Below are positions 11,916 through 24,548 of a DNA stretch of 64,000 nt, in pieces. The stretch is from Leptodontidium sp. MPI-SDFR-AT-0119 (Eukaryota > Ascomycota > Leotiomycetes > Helotiales > Leptodontidiaceae). The stretch spans positions 4,216,001-4,280,000 of the forward strand of contig JAHLEZ010000003.1 in the NCBI GenBank assembly GCA_020726505.1. The letters run 5' to 3'. The translations under genes were made by a program, and so were the position numbers. The notes under the pieces are model-generated. The model was given only the letters and a program-made list of their open reading frames with translations, made no database searches and was not told the DNA's origin. Positions within the stretch are counted from its first letter, which is position 1. Each line of letters opens with the position of its first letter.

Positions 11916-13234
11916 ATGGCAGAAATCCATACGAATCTCGATCCGCTGCCTCGCGAGATTCGGGATGGAATGATAGCCATGGGGGTATTTGGGTTGATGT
12001 CCAGTGCCTCCACTCTCAGCTTGATGCTCTTTATCACATATAGAATGGTCTTCTGGCGTCGATACTATGACCATCCCATCGCAACGAATCAGATCTTCGT
12101 CCTGATCTACAACCTTCTCCTCGCGGACTTTCAACAAGCTCTAAGCTTCGTCTTTTCATTTTACTGGATATCGAAAGACAAATTGGTTGGACCTTCGCCT
12201 GCATGTTTTGCTCAGGGCTGGCTTATTCAGATTGGAGATGTCTCGTCAGGACTTTGGGTACTTGCCATTGCTGTCCACACATTCATCAACCTCGTGGGAC
12301 AGAGGACGATAAAGCAGAGAACATTCGTCATTGCCGTGGTTGCTCTATGGATATTTTGTTTATTCCTTACGGCAATTGGACCCCTTCTAAGCAAGGATGA
12401 CTTTTTCATTCCCGCAGGCGCATGGGTATGACTTACCACGAGAACTTCTAGGATATCGCTAATTTGTGCCAGTGTTGGATGAATGAAACCCATGAAAATG
12501 AGCGATTGTATCTTCACTACCTATGGATCTTCATCTCACAGCTCGGATCTCTCGTCATTTATATTTCCGTGTTCTTCTTCCTCAGAGGACGACTCGCCAA
12601 CTCCAGTAAGCTTCAGAATGCAGCACTGTCTTCTATATCGGACGATTCACGTACCGGTCCTTACAAAGGAAGTCCAACGACTACCACAACCATTATGAGC
12701 ACTGGACATGATACTTTCGCTGTGTCAAGACAAAGGATTCTACGAACAGCACGATATATGGTCGTCTACCCATTCGCTTATGTTTTCTTGACGTTACCCC
12801 TTGCTGCTGGTCGGGTTTCTTCAATGGCTGGGAAGCGACCTCCTTTGGTGTTCTTTCCTGTTGCAGGTACTTTGATGGCTAGCTGCGGTATCATCGATGT
12901 CGTATTGTACCTTACGACGAGGAAAGCTCTCGTCAGGAGTAGTGTAGGTGCTAAAGGATCAGGCAACGGTCTCACGAGATTTCGAACAAACGAATCAGCA
13001 AGGAGAGAAGCACGAGGTCAGTCATTCAGATTAGGAGAGATACGAGACGAGGAAGAAGAGGATCGACTTCCTGTTGGGAATGGAGCACCATTAGGCGGGA
13101 CCATCGTGGTGTCGAAATCCATCGTCATGAGCGCAGATTCATTTCAAGAATCCGGGAGGTCGCACAGATCTGATTCGCTGCAGAGTCTCGTTATCAACAA
13201 GGAAGAATTTCCACACAATCCCTGGCTGAAGTAG
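11916..13234 (+). CDS. seven-transmembrane receptor, cAMP-receptor-like GPCR
   Basis: The model is join(11916..12425, 12473..13234), 423 residues, with a 47-nt GTATGA...CCAG intron. ATG 11916 is chosen because it precedes a short polar N-terminus (about 20 residues) and then TM1; an upstream in-frame ATG at 11859 would add 19 residues. Hydrophobic segments follow one another: GVFGLMSSASTLSLMLFI, QIFVLIYNLLLADFQQALSF, a third starting near GLWVLAIAVHTFINLV, FVIAVVALWIFCLFLTAIG, LWIFISQLGSLVIYISVFFF, then after a Ser/Thr-rich third loop MVVYPFAYVFLTLPLAAG and a last one near LMASCGIIDVVLYL. The tail is charged and Ser-rich. The layout (long third loop, RQRILRTARYM before TM6) fits fungal class V/Git3-related receptors acting at the plasma membrane through a G-alpha subunit. 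The ligand is unknown. Confidence 0.75.
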
Positions 13235-14600
13235 GGGGCATATCCGGGATAGGATAGGGGGCAAGTGTATTGATTTTTTGATATTTAGCCGGCGATGCAA
13301 TTTTTTCTTGTGTACATATGATACCCCCCAGCCAGCCAACAAAAATTTTATGTTAATATTATTCCAATATCCGCGTCCCATTTTGTTGGTCTACATTACG
13401 TGAGTGAGGGCTTGGCTGCATCTGACATCTGTGCCGCCTCCTGATATCAAGCAGGTACGTGAGATCTTACAGTAGGGTCAGTCTCGTCTCGCCCATCTCC
13501 CAAGATCTCGGACATGCCGCCGAATTCGAGATTACTCTTCTTTCGCCCGCCATCTAATTTTTCCGTGTCCAAATGCGGGGTTGGGAAGGCGGGATAAATG
13601 CGTGGGCTCCGGGATCATAGAACGATAGAAAATGCCAGAAGTGCATGTTTTCATCTATTAGAGTTTGCCTAGCTCCGTTCCTCTCCAACATCTGGGAGTT
13701 GGAAAGGATTGATCTAGGCCGGCCCCCCTGATTCTAGGCCACTACGGACGGAGCCTGTCTGTCTGCGAGCTGTAAATTTATTAGCTTTTCACGTGAAGTC
13801 ACACCGCAGATGTTAAAATTTTCTGACAGCTGCTGCACTACGCCTCTGGTTTGTTCTTCATCGGTACTTACGCAGCGGGGACGTTCTTATTAGACATGTC
13901 GGCTCGAACCGATACTAACACCAACACTGAGAAAGTTCGATAGGAGAAGGTTCCTTTGCATTTTCAAAATGCGATTGGTTGCTGCGCCTTTCCAGGCTTT
14001 GGAATGTGCTGACGACTCTGACTTTGCGACTGACATTAACTTTAAGGCTTCCGATAGCTTGCGTGAGATGTCCTAGCTATAGCTCAGCTTGCCGACAAGC
14101 CGAAAGGAAATACCGCACATTCGTATAAAGTTTTTGCTGCGTCCTTGCTGACGATCGTGTGGCCTGAGGTGAAGGCAAACTGACATTTCCAATTGCTATC
14201 GGTTGCGCTCGCTAAGAGATTAATTCACTCCGCCTGTCCTGCACTCGCCATCTAGGTACGAAGAGTAGTATTGCTTCTACAGCCTGGTTGTCGTTGGTGT
14301 TGGTGTTGGTGCAATATTGAAGCAGAAATGAGAGGAAGCGAGAGGCCGAAAAGGGGGGAAGTTGCCAACAGCTGTCACTCACAGCAACCAGGGACGGAGA
14401 ATTTCACAAGATTTTACCAACCACTACTGCTTTAGGCTTTCCCCCGACTGTCAAAGCAAAACAAGAGAATTCCTCTGTCGCCAAGTCGCTTGGACAAGAA
14501 AATCTGACACGCTAACTAACGTAGAATTGGTGGAAAGATTCTTAAGATTCAACTAGATAGATGAATGGACTCTCGGTTCTTGGCCAGATAGATATGGAAA
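13235..14600. other. intergenic, no supported gene
   Basis: 1.4 kb between the GPCR and the 3' end of the minus-strand regulator. Only short ORFs; a small ggtgttggt repeat near 14295. Confidence 0.45.
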
Positions 14601-17017
14601 CTACTTTGGGGATCCAGAACTAACCGGCAGCTCTGCATCAATAATATGATTAGGAGTGTTCGGTCCATACAAAGACGAGGCATTCGATGGTGCTGTCCAC
14701 TCCTCCCCTCGAGCAACTTGTAACCCGCCGCTTAACTCCATCAAATATCTGTCTGAATCCTCCCATAATGTTCTACTTGGGGCATCACATAAATGCTCCA
14801 CCCAGGCGAACTGTTTTACAATCGCTCTCGCTTCTTCCCACTGTAAATTACAGTCAGCGAGTCAGTACAAAAGTTAATATCTGAGGGAAAACATCGGGAG
14901 GATTCCCCGGATCATTACTTACGCTTTCCAGACACATAATTCCCCTCAGCTTCCCCAGGATCTGTAACAACCATATCATATCCGTCGAATCACCCCCAGC
15001 TGTAGAAGCAACTTGTCCGATGCCACTTTCTGCTACGCCGATAACAAATAGAACCCATAGCAAGAAGGGCTTGGGAAACGATACCCACAACTCAGTCTCG
15101 CTTAATATCCTCAATGAGTACTTGACTCTCATGGCGACTTTGGAGATGACAACACTTCTAGGACCGGGGTGAGCTCGCCGGAGGAAGAGGTGGATGTACA
15201 GAAGACAGGTACCATGCCATGTCCGCGTACATGATCTCACTGGTTCATCAGCTCGAGGTTGAGTTGCGGAGCCGTGTTGCCGAACATTATTCCTGATTAG
15301 CGACCAGATTGATGCGTTGACCTGTCCTTCTAGCAGGAGCATTCCTTGAGTATACTGCCGTCGTAACTCCTCTGTTGCTTCTCCTTTGGGGTTACAGGCC
15401 TGGATTTGCGAGGCGAGGGATGAGAGTTGTCGTACTCGATGGAAGATGTAGGCTGTTACTCCATCCATGCCTTCGTATATCGTGACCGGGGAAGAAGGGA
15501 ACGTCGATGGCCATTGCGAGTTGAGACTATTGAGGAGACGTACTTCATCATCTAGTGTTGGGTTGGGTAGAGTGGGAATGTTGGCTTGGAGGGAGAGGAA
15601 GCGCGGACGCTTCAGATTTGCTGAAGCGTGGGAGACGTCGACCCTGGATGTATTAGCAGATGTATTTTTTGCCTCCATGCAACACCAGAGTGGCAATAAG
15701 GCACCCCGATTCACATGCAAAGATTGAGGAATCCTTACCACTGTATGAGTTTCTGCAGATACCCGGGCAGAACCTCCTGCTTTTTTGCCTTCCTAACGGC
15801 AATCAATCTTTCCAGACCGTCGAGGTGCATCGATTCGTTGGCAGCATGATTGATAGCCGTCTGTCATAGGACCCATATCAGTTCCAAGCAACGATGAGGA
15901 GTAATCTGAAGTATTGGGGATGATCTGCGAGAGATTATTCATTCCTTACCTCGAAGGCGGCCAAACAGGCAACAGCAGCGACATTTCCTTCTTGCAGCTG
16001 TGTTTCCGGACTCTCAAGATTGACAAGGATGTGGCGGATGGCTTCGGCCTGATGGTGATAGCATTCCGGAGAGAAAAGCGATGTTCGACCCAATGTTAGA
16101 GCGCGATACGTGGCGCCGAGAAGAAGTGTTCCGTGGAAAAAAGCGGGGTTGGCAGTTGCTTGTGTGAACCAAGATACTTCGGCTTGCATTCCCATAGGTA
16201 TATTCAGTCGAGCCACCTCATGAATACCTTGAGATTGGCCCGTCAGCGAGCGCTCGTACTGTGGTTGTTGTGTGACATAGAACGAGGTAGGTGGGGGAAG
16301 GGGAAGATCGACGACGCAAGTGTCAAGAACTTACTGAATTGAAGAAACTGGAGAGAGCGATGCTTGACAGGAAATGCGCCCTGAAAGGTTGGTTGCAACG
16401 CTGGGTGGGGGTGAGCTGGTATGCAGATGCACTTTGAAGTTGGGGAAGTTTGTTTGCCTTTCGCAGCACCACACTGGCAATGATAGGACTTCTCGATGGT
16501 TGTGGATGGCTTGTTTGGGAAGCTTGACGCTGCAAGCGAGTTGTGGGCGTCGGGCGGTGCCTGTGGTGGTGTGCCAGAACTCTGGAATGAGGAGATTGGC
16601 GCACCCCATTCTATTATCATGGGCTGTGTCTGACCTGGCTGGGGTGGATGCCGGATAGCCTTATGGGGCTCACCCGTAGTACCAATACCCTGATTTCGTT
16701 TCTCATTGTGATATCTGCGCATTACATGAGCACGAGCTGCTCTTCTATTGGATGGCTTGGAAGAATGAGGCCCATCTGCATTTATGAATTCAAAATTGGT
16801 ACCCTCATCCTTTGCATCCCCAGTGGAACTGAGATGTTGTTAGAGAAGACAATCTGCTGGTGATCTTCGGAACTTGCTCATTGAATTCTATGCCATGTCA
16901 GATAAACCAGGGAGAACAATTTCAAAAAATATGACCGAGAGACTTACTTCTTGTCAAGGGTTGGAAAGTTTTGAATATCGGTTTTGGACCCCTTTTCTTG
17001 GACGGACCACCCTCCAT
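14601..17017 (-). CDS. fungal-specific transcription factor, DUF3468/acr-2-like
   Basis: Exons read on the minus strand: 16828-16335, 16227-15950, 15860-15739, 15643-14923 and 14840-14601, with matching phases and GT-AG borders; stop TAG at 14601. The N-terminal part carries FEFINADGP and, 20 residues on, HVMRRYHNEKR, the motif pair seen at the start of DUF3468-type regulators that lack a Zn2Cys6 cluster. The middle has PECYHHQAEAIRHI, NVAAVACLAAFE and HLDGLERLI, the usual helical fungal-specific domain. A likely first exon at 17017-16948 (KKRGPKP) has a good GTAAGT donor but its phase does not match the next exon by one base, so the true start is unresolved and a frameshift is possible. It faces the bZIP gene at 17760 across 0.74 kb. 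Probably nuclear; targets unknown. Confidence 0.75.
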
Positions 17018-17291
17018 GTTGACTTGGGCTTAACCGAATCTGCAATATGATCCTTTTCTAGGGTCCCGACGCAATGTAGATCTATCTGTACAAAGCTGCA
17101 TGTACCAAGAAGAGGAAGAACGCTGCCGAACTCATGTAGAGATACAGGATTGAGAGTTTTGATGTACTGTGAAGCAGGTGGAACCACCACTGAACCTATC
17201 CATTGGACGAGCTGGCAGCCAAGCTGATGTATGGCGTTTCTCTCAACGATCTCTCTGTTGCGAGATCAATTCGTAACGCACGTAGTGCTTC

Positions 17292-17505
17292 CTACACGAT
17301 TGGTCGTCCACATGGAAATGAATATACGGTGTACTTTATCCCAAAAGTAACGTTCGAGATATCTGCAAAGTTGCTGACAAACGCGGGGACCTCGCCAAGA
17401 CCGGGGAGGAAGTAATTCTGGTCGTTGCACCCCTGCTGATTTCCTCTTCCGGTGAACAGTCCACCAAACGCCACGACGATGGCATCCAATCGAGGAGAAT
17501 AAGCT
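17292..17505 (-). other. conserved-looking ORF fragment, not identified
   Basis: A minus-strand stretch reads LRAYSPRLDAIVVAFGGL, then NYFLPGLGEVPAF and ISNVTFGIKYTVYSFP before a stop. It has protein-like composition and an acceptor-like CCTGTAG just upstream, but no ATG, no continuing exon that I could join, and no family I recognise. It may be a relic squeezed between the two regulator genes. Confidence 0.25.
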
Positions 17506-17759
17506 CGGAGCTTATCTAAGCCTACAGGCGAAAGTCAGAACAACATGCCGAGTGCTTCTGGCGATCCAGCATTATGTGGAGAATCACCATGCGATGGAAT
17601 GAGTAAGTTCGAGATCCAGACGAGATGGATTTGCTTCCTTCGGAAAACGAGATTGAAAGTCAACAGGCACGGAGACGGCATGAAGATACATTTAAGGGGA
17701 CTGTGAGTCCTCGAGTCAAGAGATTTGAAAGCACAACTCTCCCCCTCTATCTAGCCCCC

Positions 17760-18432
17760 ATGTCTCTCGATATGGATTTCTTCGACTGGCCTCAACTCGC
17801 CGAACACTTCGGAGAAGATAATCTCCCTGCTGGACTCGAGAATATTTCAGTCCCCGAGACTAACGATGTCGCCTCCCTGACATGGACAGATTACTTCACG
17901 CCGCCAAATGTAAGCATGATGACTTATCCCGAGGCCAGGCAAAAGTTAAAGTAAACAACAGCAATCTCTCAACCAAACTCCAGCACTCACTCAACGAAGC
18001 GGATCTTCCTTCAGCAGTACCCAGGACTCGTGTCAATGTCAAGAAGGAGGCGAAGGGTCTCAGAATGATGTAGCTGGGGAGGAGGATGAGACAGTTGGGT
18101 CAACACGATCAACTGGCCGGCCACGAGCTCCGCTCCACAGTGGTAGGGATCCAGTATTGAACCGAATCCAGGTATGACGCCTTCTGAAGATAAGAGAGCG
18201 TTCGTTTACGGGACTCTAGAGACGACGCACACAGAACAGGAATTCCCAGCGTATCTATCGTCAGCGGAGAATGGAGGAGCGGCAAAGATTCGAAGAGAGG
18301 GCTATTGCTGCCGAGGAAGCTTCAAAGCAACTCAGAGTGCATCTTTCGGAGTTGCACTCGGTCATTGCGTGTTTGAGGTACCAGGTGCAGCAACTTGAGG
18401 CAGAGAACGCTACATTGAAAGGCAGCCAGTAA
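17760..18432 (+). CDS. small bZIP transcription factor, three exons
   Basis: The model is join(17760..17909, 17962..18171, 18235..18432), 185 residues, all phase 0. Each exon alone is short, so the gene is easily missed. Exon 1 is acidic (MDFFDWPQLAEHFGEDN). Exon 2 ends LNRIQ and exon 3 begins NRNSQRIYRQRRMEE: the splice builds the basic region NRIQNRNSQRIYRQRR. A heptad-spaced helix follows with leucines in LRVHLSELHSVIACL, YQVQQLEAENATL, then TAA at 18430. Introns of 52 and 63 nt have GTAAGC/GTATGA donors and CAG acceptors. An in-frame ATG at 17625 would extend the N-terminus by 45 residues. The short zipper and C-terminal placement resemble fungal Yap/Aflatoxin-cluster-type bZIPs. It is divergent to the DUF3468 gene. 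Confidence 0.8.
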
Positions 18433-21400
18433 AGGTCTCAGCTGGGGGAGGCAAAATCTGTGATTGAGCAGGACGGTAGAGGCAAACCAGGAGGAACATT
18501 AGTAATCTGAGAGGGCTAGAGTGGTAGATTGTTGGAAAAGTGGATGACGTACCACTTCTCTATTACTGTCTGGGATGCTTGGGAGTTTGGATTCTGGTAC
18601 GTTTATACCATTGTATGGTAACAATTTTGAGGGCAACCTATGGGCATTGAATGGACTTCGAAAAACAGCTTGGACTACGGAACACGGCGTTCACAAGCCG
18701 TAGAAGGTAGACTGGAGACTGGGTCTTGGATTATGTACTTGCAGGGATCCATGGCGTTAGTTAGTGTATTGGGCACGATTGAAGAAGCACAACTTCCCTA
18801 TCTCCGTGACGCCACACTCTAGTGACCTACACGAGTATGACAGGTATCCTAGGTGAATTGAACTGCTCGTTGCCTTCGGCCATGGCGGAGTCTACCGGCT
18901 TTTCGCCAATGCCAAATATTCTGTTGATCCCACAAACTGATGTACAAAGACACGAGAGAGATTCTTGTACTGTGGTATACAATACAAGCAGGGAAATATA
19001 GAATACTCACCAGGTCCGAATGAGTTATTCGTTCTACCTTTCCTTGATAGCCACAATAGAAATTTGCAGATTGACTAGGCCCAGGAATTGAACAACGCCA
19101 CCGCCCTTGTGCAAACCCGTAAACACAATTCCTTTCTCTTGGCGATGACCATGAGTGACTTGGGGAGGCAGAGATCGCCAATCCTGGTGTGGCCACGCTT
19201 GCTGACGATCCTCCTTCGTGCCTGATTTCACTTCACCGTCTTCAATCTTTGTGTTATCTCGCATCCCGCAGGGATCATATGGGTAGTTGGCGGTTGGATG
19301 GCATTAACGTTAAGGTAATCCTGCAAGTATCCAACTTCGACATGGTAGGAAAAGCAGACCAGAATGAAATAATTCCTGGCTTGGCTTGCCGTCGGTAATA
19401 ACACCGAGACCATGTTACTCAGATCATTCGAGATATTGGCAGGTACTTCTGGACCTTCCAGTCTGAGAGGCGTATGGATACGAATGAAACCGTGGGAAGG
19501 TCTGTTGCCACGTCGATGTCCAGGGACTTCGGAGTAGCGTTCCTCAGTCTCATATATACCAATTAGGTCTAGACCTACTGATCCTGGTACTTTGCTCAGT
19601 CAGTGCTTCCATCTGCTCATTGATATTCTCCGTTTCCTGCTTGACAACTTGAGCACACCACGAGCAACCCAATGGCATTCGATCACCCCCCCACGAAACC
19701 GAGAATAACCATGGCTGAAACCTTTCGGTGCTATCAGAACGAACAGAAGTGGCAGGATCCCTCGCTTCCAACAACGACACAGCTGAGAGATACGGAATTG
19801 CGATTCGAGTTGCCGACTTCCTCAGTGGCGAGATGAAAGTACCCTTGGGAAACGAGGCATTATCCTCCCCTTGTCCACAGCTGCAGATCAGACTCTTCCA
19901 CGGCTCTACAGAAAGGGGAATGCGGCAAGTCTTCAGGTATTTACACGTCGGCTTGCGGGACCAACCTTAGCGACACGATTCAACAGCTGCTGCTGGGATA
20001 TTCTTCCAGATTTCAGTCTCCTCCTCCTCCAGTTGGTACACGATAGCCTCAATAGACCAATTCATCAACTTGTAGAAGTTACCTACTTGATCTTCGGCGA
20101 TGAGAACAACATACCCATCGAGGATCATCGTACCTGTCCCACGACTATGCCGAAGGCAATCCACGACGAGAACTGTATCGAAAACAGCTTGACGAGAACC
20201 GGTTGCAGCAAGAACAAACACATGCCTCGAGGGCGTGTCGACGCTGTGCATGGACATCTGAAGTAGAACTCCCCGAATAGCGGCAGGTATGACTGAAACT
20301 CCGCAGATAAGGGTCTTCGAGTAACAGTTTGCTTTTCTCCGACGCTGGGAAATTGCTCGATAAATTCTGCTACCCAATCGTCAGGATCCATTGCCGCAGT
20401 TCGAGGCAGCTACGACATATCAGTTCGAGGGAGGGCCTAGCCAGACAACCGTCCGTTCTCGATCACATCAGGAAATGGCTGAAATCACAACCTCCCGAGG
20501 TCAGGGCAGATGCAACAGGGGCATTTGACTTCGATCTATAGACTCATCCGTGCGATCCTCATCATGGCTTTGGCAGAATCGATGGGGTATGGAAACGCCA
20601 GACGCACTTTATCCATATGGCTCGCAACTCTTCAATAGTCTGCAAGCTTACGAACTTGATGGCCGAATATGAAATTTCTGCCCACTTAACGGGGATTTCG
20701 GAATGGGAGAGGAGCTTGGACGATTGCTCCCAGATCAAATCCTGGTCCTGCTCGGAAAGGTAGAAATGGTACCGCGGGTTCCAGATTGACGATATCTTGG
20801 TAGATTCGGTGTCAAAATCCGCATTGTCGATCACGAGAGACAGGTAGAGGACATCTTGAGCTAGCGAGGTCAGTGTTGCCAGCCCAAGGGGTGGAATACC
20901 AACTTAGCACAGCTGACTCTAGGTCACAGCAAGTGAAATTGAATCTCTCGGCTCCTAATTACCATAGATTGGTGATTGGATGTCACCAAAAAGGCCAGGT
21001 ACATAGTCTTCCTTGGTTTCGCGTCAGATCCGCATCGTCGCAAGCTAGAACAGGATCTCTGTTGATGCATCCTTCTTGGAGTCTAGAGTATGATGGCGCA
21101 GAATTTTTACCACAAAAGTGCTTCTTATTGAATAGAAGACAACTGAATTGAAGGACAGCACAAACATGACATTATGCATGACTCCTGTTGGGGGGGTTGA
21201 TAGAAGTAGGCTGGGGACGCAGAAATGGATTTAATCGTCTGCAGGGCGAAGAATGGAATATCTCATGTTCATGCAAGTCTTATTAGAGAGCTGAAATAGA
21301 ACAAAAAGGACTAATTATATTGATCCGAGGGTTGTTACTGCAATTGGGTTGAAATATAAAAGTTCTTTAGAATGAAAGCTGGTGATCTTCACATGCCTAT

Positions 21401-21573
21401 CGCGTCCGGATTAGCGTGACGCGTGAAATGCTCCACCCTTTTCAACCCACTTCCATCACAGCCAGTACTGTATCGGCATCGGCCACCCCGCTTCTGATGC
21501 ATCGAAAGTCACAACCATTCACCAAGTATATCTTCATGACGAGCTTCAGCTCCGCTATCTAGGCGCAAAGACC
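18433..21573. other. 3.1 kb with unassignable ORF fragments, mostly minus strand
   Basis: Protein-like but unconnected minus-strand pieces occur at 20860-20562 (QDVLYLSLVIDNADFDTE...DLIWEQSSKLLSHSEI), 20377-19967 (VFVLAATGSRQAVFDTVLV... and a Glu-rich IVYQLEEEETEIW) and 19264-19034. Their frames change often and I found no set of splice sites that joins them. They could be a multi-exon gene of an unknown family or the decayed remains of one. No family assigned. Confidence 0.3.
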
Positions 21574-22554
21574 ATGGCTTCAAAGCAGTGTCCGTCGCTG
21601 CCAACTGAACTCTGGACCCAAATTCTACAGAACCTCAACGACGACGAAGATCTACCCTCGCTGTGGAAAAGCTGCCGACATGTTAGCACAGCGTTTAGAG
21701 ATACCGCCGAGTCCATCTTTCGCGAGCGGCATTTGCCCAAGACCAGATTCTACTTCTATCTAGGTGCGAGGGGTCTTGATGTCAACCAGACGTAAGCTGA
21801 CTATTGATAAGGAGAGTTTCTATCCGATGGAAGCGACGAGGAAGACTACGAGGAACGACTCCAAGTGTGCCACCTTGCGGCAGGATTCGACTTTTTATCA
21901 CTATCCGAAGATGGAATTACCGCGACCTTTGCAGTCAATACCGACGACCTCCCAGAGATCCTACAACCGAGAGCGAGAAAACGGCTTCGTGAATATGTGG
22001 GCAATATGGATATTGAAGCGCCTAAGCATACTGTTCAGATACGGCGAGATGTCAATGATGGTCCTATACCGGGCTTATCGATCGACTACGAAAAATTGAC
22101 ACTGAGCTGTAACTGGCGAGAGCTGTTTGGTGCATTCTACACCGAGGAATATCTATGCGACAAGTTCACGGCGAAGGCACTCGAGAAGAGGGCTACATGG
22201 CTGGAAGAGCTCAAGGCACAGGTGGACAGGAAAGAGCTGAATCCTATGGAAGTCATGAAGAAGGCTCTCACGGCGTTCGAAGACGATTCCAAAGACTGTA
22301 GGAAGCTGGCGCGAAGAGCTCGAATATGTTGGCAATTCAAGATACATGATGGAACGGAGTGGGACTTTGGGCGAGATGGTGATGAAGCTGTGGAGCGAGG
22401 GTGCCTGGCGAAGCTTCAGAAGATCCGGTTTTCTGCCTCTCTAGAAGTATTCAGTGATGAAGAAAGCGGGGATGATGATGGTGACGAAGAGACCGAGTCT
22501 GATGAGGATGAGGACGATGAATGGGAGGATACTGACAGTGACGGAGATAATTAG
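21574..22554 (+). CDS. F-box protein with acidic C-terminus
   Basis: The model is join(21574..21763, 21812..22554), 310 residues, with a 48-nt intron (GTGCGA...GATAAG). ATG 21574 leads directly into an F-box: CPSLPTELWTQILQNL followed by LPSLWKSCRHVSTAFRDT, the L/P-rich helices that bind Skp1. The splice joins FYFYLG to EFLSDGSDEEDYEE. The rest has no known repeat; it ends in a run of Asp/Glu/Ser (DEESGDDDGDEE... DEDEDDEWEDTDSDGDN). It is probably a substrate adaptor of an SCF ubiquitin ligase; substrate unknown. The ORF containing exon 2 has no ATG near its beginning, which supports the splice. Confidence 0.8.
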
Positions 22555-22591
22555 ACCGAGGTGGATTGATGCCCAATTACGACCGACATGA

Positions 22592-22895
22592 ATGATTTTC
22601 TATTTCAGCGAAGGATACCGAGGACATATTTCTTGTCCAATAGAAGAGATGGAGTTACGGAGTTATGATGGTACATTTGAAGATACACCTTCGATTAGAG
22701 AGCATTTGGGCGACGTGTTGGTGGGGCCGAGAGGGCGACGGTTTACCTATCAACAATATCAATTCTCGAAATCTAGGAGCCCCCAACACTTTGTATTATT
22801 CGATACCTTTTTTCACTGACGATTTCCGGACTCGGCCCAGACCGAACCGATATCTCCTTGAAATCTATCGGCAATATTTATTCAATGAAGCTTAA
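22592..22895 (+). other. small ORF pair of doubtful status
   Basis: Two overlapping plus-strand frames look protein-like: 22592-22819 (EEMELRSYDGTFEDTPS, GPRGRRFTYQQYQFSK) and 22665-22895 (TDDFRTRPRPNRYLLEIYRQY). Joining them needs a one-base shift. Possibly the C-terminal relic of a lost gene, possibly chance. Confidence 0.2.
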
Positions 22896-23340
22896 TCTTC
22901 GAGTGGTCTAGTCACATCAGCTGTGCCCTGATGATTAACATCCGATCTCGCGATGTCAAGTGCTGGTTGGCCAAGAAGATGGAGTACGCTCATGCGGCAG
23001 GTGTTATATAATCCTTCGCTAAGTCGTAAGCATTCAGCATGAGGGAATGAATAGTAATCCTACCTCCGTAGACACTACAGCAAAAGTTCCTGCATGACTT
23101 CAAAAGCTTAATGGCCAGTTACTTCGCCTATGAATGGCCAATCAGAGGCCGCCTTGCCTGCATCGTCCGTCGGTTTCGTACTGAGGGACGGAGATGGCCT
23201 TATGGCATCTTCTGCCTGATGTAGAGGTACGAAATTATTATTTAAGTATACCTGCTCTCAGCAAGATCAAAAAATCATTCTCTTCCCATCATCACAATAT
23301 TCAAATCGAGCTATCTCCACCTACTCAATTGCCAATTATA
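22896..23340. other. intergenic, likely alcohol dehydrogenase promoter
   Basis: No ORF of note. A TATA-like attatttaagtata lies at about 23235-23248, roughly 100 bp before the ATG. Confidence 0.35.
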
Positions 23341-24548
23341 ATGACTATCTCAAATACCGTCTACCGTGGTGTGGCTGGTGCCGCCGAAGGTGCTGTGGTC
23401 AAGAGTTCTGTCGATATCTCATCGGATCTAGGCCCAAAGGAAGTTCTCATCAAGATCACCCATTCCTCACTCTGCTACACCGACATCCACATGATGACTT
23501 TTGGAATTGCTCTTGGTCATGAGGGTGTAGGTATTATTGAGAAAGTCGGAAGTGAAGTTACCACTTTGAAGATTGGAGACCGCGCTGGTGGTGGATATCT
23601 CAGAAACGTGATTAGGCCCCAATTGGATATGCGTGCATTACTGATCGTATAAGTAGAGCTGTGGACACTGCAACTACTGCACCAAAGGCAGAGATATCTA
23701 CTGCCATGAACGCAATATCTTTGGGGATAACGACTTCAACGCTGGCACTTTTGCCGAGTACTGTACGTTCCCCCTGCATTTTCCCGACTTTCCACTAACA
23801 GTCCAGACATCGGCGTAGAGTCCTATGTCCACAAGATCCCCGACAACCTGCCATCTGAATACGCAGCTCCACTTCAATGCGCAGGCAGCACAGTCTACAA
23901 CGCCATCGTCTCCTCAGCCAAGACAGGAAACCGAGTCGGTATTCTCGGTATCGGTGGTCTCGGCCACCTCGCAATCCAGTTCTCAGCAAAGCTCGGATTC
24001 GACACCATTGTCTTCTCGACCACGGCCGACAAGGAAGCTGAGGCTAAGAGTTTTGGTGCTTCTGAGTTCTATCTATTGAGCGAGCCGGAGAAGATCACTA
24101 AACCAGTTGATGTCCTGATCGTCACTGCTGGAAAGTATCCTGATTGGACTAAGTACGTACCTTTCAAATCTCTCACTATCGGAAGGGACATGCTAAATAA
24201 AATGCTAGGTTTATGAACAAGAATATCCTCGCACGAGGTGGGGACATTGTCGCACTCTCCGCCCCAATCGAACCCATTGAGATCCCGTACGTACCTTTAA
24301 CCTACCCATCCAAGTCCACTTCACTTACAATCCTCCACAGGAGTTTCCCCTTCTTCTTCGAGACATACAACTTCAAGTCTTCTCTTGTTGCCTCCCGTGG
24401 AATCCACGAAGACATGCTCCAATTCGCGGCTAGGATGGGCGTCAGACCCGTGATTGAGAAATTCGAGTTTACTCAGAAGGGTTTCGAAGAGGCGATGGAG
24501 AAGATGAAGACTGGTAAGATGAGATATAGAGGTGTGCTTTGTGCTTGA
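23341..24548 (+). CDS. zinc-dependent alcohol dehydrogenase (MDR family)
   Basis: The model is join(23341..23607, 23657..23762, 23807..24152, 24209..24286, 24341..24548), 334 residues. ATG 23341 follows a CA-rich leader. Domains in order: GroES-like catalytic half with LCYTDIH (zinc ligand Cys) and ALGHEGVGIIEKVG (His-Glu zinc site), the structural-zinc lobe SCGHCNYCTKGRDIYC with its four cysteines, then the Rossmann half with VGILGIGGLGHLAIQF. All expected metal and NAD(P) positions are present. Intron 1 has a GTGATT donor; skipping it gives a stop after 100 residues, while splicing exactly restores the cysteine lobe. It most resembles the cinnamyl/NADP-dependent ADH branch, oxidising or reducing alcohols and aldehydes in the cytosol; substrate not predictable. 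Confidence 0.9.
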
